Assembly: GCF_003259315.1 (NCBI RefSeq)
Contig: NZ_QLLT01000008.1
Coordinates: 216,292-280,291, forward strand
Reading direction: 5' to 3'
DNA length: 64,000 bases
Source: Kitasatospora sp. SolWspMP-SS2h
Lineage (GTDB): Bacteria; Actinomycetota; Actinomycetes; Streptomycetales; Streptomycetaceae
Under the pieces are notes generated by a model. The model did not search any database. It saw nothing but the letters and a program-made list of their open reading frames with translations, and was not told the DNA's origin. A program made the position numbers and the translations under genes. Shown one piece after another: positions 43,506-50,069 of the stretch (its first letter is position 1; the number at the start of each line of letters is the position of its first letter).

Positions 43506-43961
43506 CTAGGAAGTTGGCGGTGCGGTGTTCGTCCCGGGCAACGCACGGATGAAGCGGCCCTTGCCCCGTCGGACCTCCAGCACGCCAGCACCTTCAAGCT
43601 GGGCCAAGGCGCGGCGGACCGTACCGCGGGACGCATCGGTCAACTTGCAGAGGTCGCTCTCCGACGGGAACTCGTCGCCAGGCTCTAGCCCTTGCGCGGC
43701 AATTACTCCCGAAATCTGGTCATAGACCGTAGGCGGTTCCTCGGCGGCCGCGACCGTCCGGCGAGCACCCTGTCGCGAGCGGATGAGCCCTTCGTCCGCC
43801 AGCACCTTGAGAGCGCGCCCGACGGTCGTCCGAGCCACCCCGTACCGGGCCATGAGTTCCGCCTCGGACGGGAGCGTCGTCGGTCCGGAACTCTCGTCGA
43901 GTTCGGCGCGCAACGCCTCAGCGATCTGTAGGTACGTACCGCGTGGACTTCGATCACTCAC
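43506..43961 (-). CDS. Regulator with two tandem GntR winged helices
   Basis: 151 residues, GTG 43961 after GAAGGGG. Two full GntR DNA-binding domains in a row: residues 8-72 (YLQIAEALRAELD...LPSEAELMARYGVARTTVGR) and 78-142 (YDQISGVIAAQGLEPGDEFP...SESDLCKLTDASRGTVRRAL). There is no effector domain. pSAM2 is held silent by a GntR-type repressor, KorSA, so this is the likely master repressor of the element; the double domain suggests binding to paired sites. Confidence 0.88.
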   Translation of the reverse strand: MSDRSPRGTYLQIAEALRAELDESSGPTTLPSEAELMARYGVARTTVGRALKVLADEGLIRSRQGARRTVAAAEEPPTVYDQISGVIAAQGLEPGDEFPSESDLCKLTDASRGTVRRALAQLEGAGVLEVRRGKGRFIRALPGTNTAPPTS

Positions 43962-44470
43962 TGGCCGCCCCTTCTCATCCTGCGATCTTCAGCCACGATG
44001 AAGGATGCCGCACTGCGGGAGCCTCATCGAGGGCTTGGCCAGTATGGCCGAGAGGCGACGGTGCTCGGACAGTGCCCGAGCCGTAGCAACCCATCTCAGG
44101 GGCTGCGGAACCCACATCAGGAACCGACCGGAAGGCCAGTGACTAGGGTCTACTGGCCGGGCTGTCCGGTCATACCACCTGAACTGGGAAAATAGACCGG
44201 ACAGCTTGCATGGCTTGTCCGGGCCTACGCCTACGCCTAGACCGCTGATAGTTCAGTCACAGGCACCCCACACCGATCGCGTTTATGTTAAGGCGCGCAC
44301 AGCACGCCAGCGCGCGACACTGCCACTCGCCAAAACGTCCGGATTTCATTCCCATCCCGGGGCGTTCAGGCTGCACATAGAATTGCGAAATAACTATCCG
44401 AGGCGCTTGGAATAAGTTCCATCGCTTCATCGCATTGCAGGCCACATGAAAGCGCCCCATCCGTCCTCAA
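43962..44470. promoter_or_regulatory. GntR promoter region and left copy of the paired control repeat
   Basis: 509 bp between the GntR start and the SLATT-like stop. The distinct feature is 44161-44227: GCTGTCCGGTC (44161-44171) and GACCGGACAGC (44195-44205) over a 23-bp spacer with CTGAACTGGGAAAATA, then TTGCATGGCTTGTCCGGGCC. A related block is at 47082-47156. GC falls sharply after about 44230, marking the left edge of the cargo. No gene is supported; a 65-codon frame at 43998 looks fortuitous. Confidence 0.6.
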
Positions 44471-44971
44471 TCAAGCAGCCCTTCCCTGTTGAATCCTCTT
44501 CCGGGCCAATTCAAATGACCTATTCGGTACGGGCGAGTCCGTGGATACGATTTGGAGATATTCTTCATTTAGGAGTCTTACTCTCTCCACAACTCTTTCC
44601 ATTTCTTCAGCTTGGGGTATGAGTTGAAGCTCAAGCTTGATTTTGTGTCGCAGCACAGTGTAAGCCCGAGCAGACCCAAGAAAATCTACCGACTTCTTGG
44701 CCCCTCCCAGGAATGAAGCAGTAGCAGCCACGGCACCAGCCACTGCTGAAACCGCACCCCATATCGGCCTACTTGCCAGCGCCGACATAAATCCAGAAGT
44801 GGCAGATGCGCAGGCAGGCAAGAAGATCATCAGCCTTCCCCAGCGCTCAGATCGCTTTGATGCTTCGAAATACGCCTGCGCGCTATACAGGCAGTTCTCG
44901 TGCATATCTTGCAGCTGTGCCTTTAGTAGGTCGCCCTGCTCTTGAGTCAACACTGGAATTACACCTCTCAA
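44471..44971 (-). CDS. SLATT-like two-transmembrane effector
   Basis: 166 residues; TTG 44971 overlaps the reverse transcriptase stop (TTGA), and GTG 44953 is an alternative. Helical N-terminus (LLKAQLQDMHENCLYSAQAY), two adjacent membrane helices (WGRLMIFLPACASATSGFMS about 44-63 and WGAVSAVAGAVAATASFLGG about 71-90) and a helical cytosolic tail (YTVLRHKIKLELQLIPQAEE). That order is the SLATT architecture, known in conflict systems as a membrane effector. Low GC and rare codons match the reverse transcriptase gene. Predicted to damage the membrane of infected cells when set off by the partner; that is inference. Confidence 0.72.
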   Translation of the reverse strand: MRGVIPVLTQEQGDLLKAQLQDMHENCLYSAQAYFEASKRSERWGRLMIFLPACASATSGFMSALASRPIWGAVSAVAGAVAATASFLGGAKKSVDFLGSARAYTVLRHKIKLELQLIPQAEEMERVVERVRLLNEEYLQIVSTDSPVPNRSFELARKRIQQGRAA

Positions 44972-46482
44972 CAGATCGGAATATTAGGACGATCACTCAA
45001 GTACCGGCAAACCCATTTCAGGGATGGCAGGTACTCTTGTACTTCATTAAGGTAATTTCGGGAAATATTTCCCGATTCATAAAGTGCCATCAGAAGGGAT
45101 CGACGCATCGCAATACTGGGCTCATCCTCAAATTTATGCCGAAGCAGCTGCGCCTCCCCGATCGACGCATCGCGTCCCAGGTATCTAGCCGCAAACTCGC
45201 GAGGGAAGTCCTCACGATTCCTGTCGTCGAAAATATTCCAGGCGGCCTCCTTGAGCTGGGCAGTTCGCTCCCCTGAGACCAGGAAGTAGCGTAGGATCCT
45301 CTGCTCCAGATAGGGATAACTCGCACTTCCCCCCGAGGTCATAAAGCGCGAGAGTTCCCGCTCTATATCCCCTGCCCGACTCTTGCATGCCCCCAGATAC
45401 CTGAATAGCTCCTTGGCGACATGTGGCAAGTAGGCAAGGTTATCAAGGCACCAGTTGACGGCATAATCGTCGCCAAACCTGGCAAATCGATTTAGAGCAA
45501 ACCGAATCTGCGTCTGCTTTACTTTATCCTCCTTGATTGTCTCGTCAAAGAAGGCGCGTACCTCGCCCTGAGCGCCAGGGATTTCCATATGGCAGGCCGC
45601 ACTCAGCGAAGTCATCCTCGGATCTCGAATCTGCGCCAGGCTCTCAAGGCGGTCCAGAATCGCCGTCTTCTGCGAAGATACAGAAAGCCGTCGAGACCGG
45701 AAGATCCGACTAACCTCCCCGAGAATGTCTCTTAGCTCGGTCCAGTCAGAGTGAAATATTCTGATGTCATCAGAATATCTAGCGAAACCCGCGCCTGATC
45801 TCCCTAGAAACTCGTCAACCGGAAACAGGTAAAGGTTTGCCAATATCGCGGAAGCATCGGACCCCTGTGGAAGTCCCCAGGCATGGTTAATTCGCTGAAA
45901 GGCAGAGAGGAATCGAATCAAATTCTGCGTATCACCCCGCCCGCCGGTGAGGCAGGATAGATCATCAGAGAGAATTCCTACGTCTATGTGCTCATAAAAG
46001 GATGAGACATCCAGCGTTGCCATTCTCATCCAGGGACTGCTATTCAGAAATTTTTGCGACACCTTCTGCATTGCATCCCAGAGCTTTGACCAGAATATCG
46101 GCTCGCGACGCCCATGATCCCAGCGGTAGCTCAGAACCCGGCCATCCGTATGCCTATCGACAATAGGTGCAATCGAATATATGAGGGCATCATAGATTAG
46201 CCTATCTCGCGCCGAAAACCTTGCCAGCGGCCTAAATGTAATCGCGTCTTTTGGGAAATCAACAATCTCGGTATAAGTGGGCAGGCAATCCCCGTCGCGA
46301 ATTGAAGCGATAAGCGCCTTCTTGTAGCCCTGATCCCACTGGTGTGATATGTCCGCATAGCCAGCCACATCAGGGATGGCCGAAAAATCTTGATTTCCTG
46401 CCAGTAGGCGTTTCGCGAGATCCAGCGCATTGGCTGTCACGGCGTCCCCAGCCGACGGCACCACTCGCCCCCCAGCGATCAC
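44968..46482 (-). CDS. Reverse transcriptase of the UG/Abi defence type
   Basis: 504 residues from GTG 46482; GTG 46440 (MTANALDLAKRLL) has a better ribosome site (GGGGA) and may be the true start. RT motifs: FRPLARFSARDRLIYDAL (84-100), catalytic Asp158 in LDVSSFYEHID, GLPQGSDASAILANLYL (203-219) and YSDD (236-239) in RYSDDIRIF; QKTAIL near 271. Residues about 320-504 are a helical domain without a maturase or endonuclease motif. No retron VTG motif is seen. GC is about 50%, with CTA, ATA and AGG codons, against about 70% in the neighbours. Such stand-alone RTs (UG/Abi, DRT) defend against phages. Confidence 0.88.
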   Translation of the reverse strand: MIAGGRVVPSAGDAVTANALDLAKRLLAGNQDFSAIPDVAGYADISHQWDQGYKKALIASIRDGDCLPTYTEIVDFPKDAITFRPLARFSARDRLIYDALIYSIAPIVDRHTDGRVLSYRWDHGRREPIFWSKLWDAMQKVSQKFLNSSPWMRMATLDVSSFYEHIDVGILSDDLSCLTGGRGDTQNLIRFLSAFQRINHAWGLPQGSDASAILANLYLFPVDEFLGRSGAGFARYSDDIRIFHSDWTELRDILGEVSRIFRSRRLSVSSQKTAILDRLESLAQIRDPRMTSLSAACHMEIPGAQGEVRAFFDETIKEDKVKQTQIRFALNRFARFGDDYAVNWCLDNLAYLPHVAKELFRYLGACKSRAGDIERELSRFMTSGGSASYPYLEQRILRYFLVSGERTAQLKEAAWNIFDDRNREDFPREFAARYLGRDASIGEAQLLRHKFEDEPSIAMRRSLLMALYESGNISRNYLNEVQEYLPSLKWVCRYLSDRPNIPIC

Positions 46483-46630
46483 CCAGCATGATTGTAAGAG
46501 GTGGAAGTCTACGTCGCCTCGGCCTGGCTTCCCAAGGCTTAGACGGTCTCAGGCTTGGTCAATCAGCTTTAGGCGCCTGGCGGTTCAGGCAGTTGTGTAG
46601 TGCCACCACAGGCGGCACTGCCGCTCGCCC

Positions 46631-46650
46631 CTGGGCCATCTGTGGGCCGT
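46631..46650. repeat. Arm-type repeat, copy 2
   Basis: CTGGGCCATCTGTGGGCCGT, two differences from copy 1 (26524) and one from copy 3 (47901). Its place, 1.4 kb inside attR, is not that of a normal attP arm, so it may be a relic of an older right end of the element. Confidence 0.6.
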
Positions 46651-46852
46651 GCAAGGGTGGTCGATGGCGCTCAACTTTGACGGTTGATAACGAGTTCCCG
46701 CAGGTCATCGCTCTTCCCGTTAGCAACGCCGCAGGCCACATCGGCGGTGCGTCACTCCTGGTACTACTGGCACGTCAGTTCCTGCGCAACAGGCGTCAGG
46801 AGGGTGAGGCGTCGACTGTCGCCTGAGGCGTGAAAACTCCGGCGGTCGCCTA

Positions 46853-46922
46853 CTGTCACACCTGTCACTCTGTCACTGAAGGGCCGCTGACCTGCCCGAA
46901 TCGCAGTGACACTGCAGTGACA
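46853..46922. repeat. GTGACA iteron-like cluster 2
   Basis: Five copies in 70 bp: CTGTCAC at 46853, 46862 and 46870, and GTGACA at 46906 and 46917. Same motif as cluster 1 at 28475-28587. Confidence 0.55.
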
Positions 46923-47081
46923 GCCTCTGCCAGCGGTGTCGCGGTCGATGAGGCTGAAACACCCCTAGCTGGTGGTTCAGTCGCCGCGTGCGGGTGCCCG
47001 TCGAGGGGCAATGGCCGACGCGTCTCCGGGGGAATCTCGAGCGGGACAGTCGTGATGGCTGGGATGTGTCCGGGGTGTCCT

Positions 47082-47156
47082 GCTGTCCGGGCAGCCCATC
47101 TGAGCTGGGAGAATAAGCCCGGACAGGGTCGGACAGCGTGCAGAGCCTGTTCGGCC
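47082..47156. repeat. Right copy of the control repeat
   Basis: CTGTCCGGGC (47083-47092) and GCCCGGACAG (47117-47126) around CTGAGCTGGGAGAATA, followed by GTGCAGAGCCTGTTCGGCCC. It aligns with 44161-44227 except for an extra 10 bp (GGTCGGACAG). Same direction; the two copies bracket the reverse transcriptase cargo. Confidence 0.7.
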
Positions 47157-47202
47157 CGGCGCTGCTGGCCGAGACGCTCAATGGTTGAGCTATTGAGCTG
47201 GG

Positions 47203-47687
47203 CTACAGCTCCTGGACCGACAGCGGGAACTCCCTTTCGGGCAGCCACTGGACGTTCTGCTCTGGCGAGAGGGCGTGGGAGATCCACTCCGGCAAACCGA
47301 GGCCCGTCTCGTACCACTCGACCCATTGGCGGCATCAAGCGGCAACGTGCCAACCTCCGGCGCGCTGCACCAGGAAGAGCTGGTCGGCATCACGGTGTTC
47401 CCCCAGAGCAGCATGCCGCCGGGTGCCGGCAGCAAGGGGTCCGGGATCCACTCGTTGCGGGTGATCGGGGCCCCGAGCTCCTGATGGACGTCCAGGATCG
47501 CCCCGGGGTGGTGGATCGCGAGGAAGCCCTCGATCACGAGCCCGCCGTAGGCGTTCAGGAAGTCTCGGGCGTCGCGCGGAACGGCGGTCGACAGCTCGGC
47601 TTCGATGTCGCTCCAGGTGGAGTCCGCGTCTGAGCCGAGTGAGCGCGGGTCGCCCAGGATGGAACGAAGGTCGACTAGTGCTGACAT
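47203..47687 (-). pseudogene. SMI1/KNR4-family protein, degraded
   Basis: ATG at 47687. The frame MSALVDLRSILGDPRSLGSD ... RDFLNAYGGLVIEGFLAIHH ... PGGMLLWGNTV is typical SMI1/KNR4. It shifts near 47392 to DADQLFLVQRAGGWHVAA, which meets an in-frame TGA, after which WVEWYETGLGLPEW...LSVQEL continues to TAG at 47203. A shift plus a nonsense codon make real decay more likely than a read error. SMI1/KNR4 proteins often act as toxin immunity or phage-defence parts. Confidence 0.65.
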
Positions 47688-48027
47688 TGAGCCCCGTCTC
47701 GGAGAGGTATCTGGGCGTCGGCCGAGCGTACAGGGGCGAGCCCGCGCACAATCGCGCCAGGCGGAGTGGGAGGGAAGGGAGGAGCGCCGAGGGGGAGCCG
47801 AGATCTCCGATGCGCCGTCAGCGGACCCTTGTCGAGGTCGCCGTGCACACTGGGCAGAGGTCTGGTGGTGCGCTCGGCCTTGTGAAGCAGGCACCCCTCT
47901 CTGGGCCGTCTGTGGGCCGTGCGAGGCGGGTCGAAGGCCACCGGCATAGACAAACGCTAACGGCTCTAGAGCTGGCCAAGGCGGGTTGGCCAGGTGGGGC
48001 CGCAGCTCGATATGGGGTTCCCTCAGA
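47688..48027. other. Right-end region of the element
   Basis: 340 bp without a gene. Arm-type repeat copy 3, CTGGGCCGTCTGTGGGCCGT, is at 47901-47920, 108 bp before attR. The remainder would form the left arm of attP after excision. Confidence 0.6.
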
Positions 48028-48112
48028 TCCTGCGCAACAAGCGCCAGGAGTGGGAGGAGTACCGCTCCGAGGTCACGCCGTTCGAGCTGCGCAAGGTGCT
48101 CCAGGTGCTCTG
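48028..48112 (+). pseudogene. attR and the displaced original 3' end of glnA2
   Basis: The 49-bp attR core (48028-48076) is followed by the original end of glnA2: ACG, CTG, GTG and CTC codons and a TGA stop where the element-supplied version has ACC, CTC, GTC and CTG and TAG. The encoded residues (TPFELRKVLQVL) are the same. The fragment has no start and is not expressed as a gene; it is the proof of insertion. Confidence 0.92.
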
Positions 48113-48142
48113 ACCTCCGGTCAGTCGTGTGAACTTGAATCC

Positions 48143-48190
48143 GTGAAGGCTCTGGACCGGGCGGCGAACCACCTGGCCCAGAGCCTTCAC
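48143..48190. terminator. Original glnA2 terminator, now orphaned
   Basis: A 13-bp perfect stem, GTGAAGGCTCTGG (48143-48155) with its complement (48178-48190). It follows the displaced glnA2 end by 30 bp and now serves only the convergent HNH gene that stops at 48209. Confidence 0.7.
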
Positions 48191-48208
48191 GCTGCAGTAC
48201 CGGTCCGC

Positions 48209-49399
48209 CTACTGATCGGCTGCTGCTTCTCCCTGCTGACCGGTGCGGCGCAGCCACTCGTCGTAGCGCCATCTGAGCGCCTCCGGGTGCGGCGAGCGCT
48301 CCAGGGCGAGCTTCGGGTGCACGATTCCCATGCTTTCCAGGCTCGGTCCGCCGGGACGTGCTTCAGCGGTCAGAGTGTCGGGGTTGATGGCGAAGAGGTG
48401 AGCGTCGAAGGCTCTGTGTAGCGCTGCGTTCATCGGCAGGCCATTGCGGGCATCGGAGGAGCCGCCGTCTGCGTCGCCTCGGAGGTGTGCCGCCTCGATC
48501 ATCTGAGGGACGCTGATACCTGAGAACGGGCAGCGCGGGCCGTACCGCTGGAACACTTCGAGCTTAAACCGGGCCTGGTCCGGTCGAGTTACCACGGTCC
48601 CGCTCCGTCGCTGGCGCCTGTTTCCTTCGAGCTGGAACGGTTGCTCTTCCGAGCGGTCGCGGTCCAGGACCTGCACGGGCGGGGTCTCACCGAAGCTGAC
48701 CAGAAACAGGTCGCTCTCGTCTTCCCACCCCTCCACCCATGCCAGGTGCACACCGCGGAAGTCCCCGTGCTGGGTGATCACGAACAGGGGGAGCTGGAGT
48801 TCGGCAGCTGCCTTCGTGGCGTTGACCTCGGCGAGATCACGGCTCGGTAGTTTGGTGGAGGGGTAGTGGTAGAGAGCTCCGCTCTCGCTCAGGTCATCGG
48901 GGTAGTGATGGCCGGTGTGCTTGAGCCCGATCGTCACGCCGTGGGGGTGGATCCTCTGGGTGCGGGCCTTGTCTACCCAGATGCCGCGGTAGTTGCCGTA
49001 CGCGCCCACTGAGCGAACGGCGTCCGTGGTGACCAATCCCGAGCTGTTCCGCCGCTCTAGCAGGTTCCGCCACACGGCTAGACGCCACTCCCGCTCTTCC
49101 TCCACGGTCTCCGTGTGGCTGTTGAGGACCTTGAACCCCATAGCGCGCAGGACGGGATTCGTGGCTGCCTCGCCACCGTGGAACTGAGTGTTCGACAGCG
49201 GGCCAGTGGCTTGGTGCTGGTAGCCGTAAGCAACCCCGGCGATTGCCTTGGCGTCGTACAGCAGGTCGGCGTGACTGAGGTAGTACTGCGTAGAAGGGCC
49301 GAACCCGTGCTTGGTGCGGAAGGCATGTCCCCCCAGGCTGTCGTACTCCCTGAGGGCCTCCTCCATGGCTGAGGCGCTCGTCAGGTCCTTGATGCTCAT
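48209..49399 (-). CDS. HNH endonuclease with ScoMcrA-like N-terminal domain
   Basis: 396 residues, ATG at 49399. N-terminal about 95 residues (YDSLGGHAFRTKHGFGPSTQ ... LLYDAKAIAGVAYGYQHQ) match the head domain of the ScoMcrA type IV enzyme. The middle (120-260, GNYRGIWVDKARTQRIHPHG, VHLAWVEGWEDES) may read modified DNA. The C-terminal HNH is CPFSGISVPQMIEAAHLRGD...ARNGLPMNAALHRAFDAHLF. ScoMcrA cuts methylated or phosphorothioated DNA; which modification is read here is unknown. Just outside attR. Confidence 0.8.
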   Translation of the reverse strand: MSIKDLTSASAMEEALREYDSLGGHAFRTKHGFGPSTQYYLSHADLLYDAKAIAGVAYGYQHQATGPLSNTQFHGGEAATNPVLRAMGFKVLNSHTETVEEEREWRLAVWRNLLERRNSSGLVTTDAVRSVGAYGNYRGIWVDKARTQRIHPHGVTIGLKHTGHHYPDDLSESGALYHYPSTKLPSRDLAEVNATKAAAELQLPLFVITQHGDFRGVHLAWVEGWEDESDLFLVSFGETPPVQVLDRDRSEEQPFQLEGNRRQRRSGTVVTRPDQARFKLEVFQRYGPRCPFSGISVPQMIEAAHLRGDADGGSSDARNGLPMNAALHRAFDAHLFAINPDTLTAEARPGGPSLESMGIVHPKLALERSPHPEALRWRYDEWLRRTGQQGEAAADQ

Positions 49400-49584
49400 G
49401 CCCTGTCCCCCTGGGTCTCAACTGGCGACGTGAGCCTAATAACGCGGATCTTCCGAGAATAGTTCGCTAGCGGAAGGTGAGCCCGGTCTCAGTTTCGGAG
49501 CGGGCGCTCGCCGGGATCGTGTTGTGCACGGGGGCGGGACGGGGTAACCAGAACCCTGTCGATCGTCATGGGCCGGGAGGGCAG

Positions 49585-50007
49585 ATGGAACTGCGGTTGA
49601 GGTACGCGCCGGAGGCGGCGAACGCGGGGCGGTTCGCGGCGGACATCGTGGCGTCGGCGGCGCAGGTCAGCGGGGTGCAGCTGGACTACTCGGTAGGGAG
49701 CCTCGCGCTGGTCGACGAGATCATCGAGGACTTCCGGGGCAGCGGCATCGGCAGCGGGCAGGTCGGGGAGACCCTGTTCGCGTTCGGCTGCTACGTCGGC
49801 GAGGTGATGGTCCGCCAGGGCGGCGCGGCCTGGCGGGAGGTGGGCGCGGAGGAGGCGCCGGTGTTCGGGTTCCCGCTGGTGGTGCAGCTGCCGAGCGGGC
49901 AGGTGTGTAACCCGATCGGCAAGGTGTTCAAGCGGATGGACAACGGGCCGGAGGAGAACCTGCCGTACTTCTACACGGTGTTCGCGCAGCCGTGGCGGCG
50001 GGTGTAG
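49585..50007 (+). CDS. Conserved hypothetical protein between two HNH genes
   Basis: 140 residues. ATG 49585 is chosen because GGGAGGGC lies just upstream; the frame is open from 49477. Sequence: MELRLRYAPEAANAGRFAAD, LDYSVGSLALVDEIIEDFRG and FAFGCYVGEVMVRQGGAAW, reminiscent of DUF3806/DUF6278-type proteins of streptomycetes. Function unknown; probably core genome rather than part of the restriction cluster. Confidence 0.65.
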   Translation: MELRLRYAPEAANAGRFAADIVASAAQVSGVQLDYSVGSLALVDEIIEDFRGSGIGSGQVGETLFAFGCYVGEVMVRQGGAAWREVGAEEAPVFGFPLVVQLPSGQVCNPIGKVFKRMDNGPEENLPYFYTVFAQPWRRV

Positions 50008-50069
50008 CGCGGGCTTGGACGGTTAGATCCCGTTGCCCTCCTGGCGGGGGCGAGTCGTACCCTCGTGCC

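Larger units (their letters stand above)
46483..47202. other. Non-coding region upstream of the reverse transcriptase
   Basis: 720 bp with no supported gene in either strand. It holds, from left: a possible promoter or leader RNA for the reverse transcriptase (46483-46630, including a GTGCC/GGCAC hairpin near 46598-46614), arm-type repeat copy 2 (46631-46650), the second GTGACA cluster and the right copy of the control repeat (47082-47156). Long frames here are out of keeping with the codon use of real genes. Confidence 0.55.
26353..48076. mobile_element. AICE-type integrative and conjugative element in the glnA2 3' end
   Basis: About 21.7 kb bounded by 49-bp perfect direct repeats (attL, attR). 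Contents from left: tyrosine integrase and excisionase, origin-like repeats, helicase/Prim-Pol/clamp/SSB replication module, cytosine methyltransferase, small proteins, TraB/FtsK translocase, spread-type membrane proteins, WhiB, HTH-Nudix and double-GntR-HD control genes, reverse transcriptase plus SLATT-like cargo and an SMI1/KNR4 remnant. This is the layout of actinomycete ICEs that transfer double-stranded DNA through one FtsK-like protein; no relaxase or type IV secretion genes are seen. Insertion in a protein-coding gene rather than a tRNA gene is unusual for this class. Confidence 0.92.

Noticed and set aside
43998..44195. 65-codon rightward frame
   Set aside because: No ribosome site, and it overlaps the GntR promoter region and the control repeat; composition is not gene-like.
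44968..46482. Retron or group II intron reading of the reverse transcriptase
   Set aside because: No VTG retron motif, no maturase or HNH domain and no intron ends seen; the UG/Abi type fits better. An RT tree would settle it.
46830..47633. Long rightward and leftward frames across 46830-47633
   Set aside because: They cross the iteron cluster, the control repeat and the SMI1/KNR4 remnant, with composition unlike the real genes; chance open frames in GC-rich DNA.
48028..48112. Second copy of a glnA2-like gene
   Set aside because: Only the last 85 bp are present, with no start; it is attR plus the displaced gene end.
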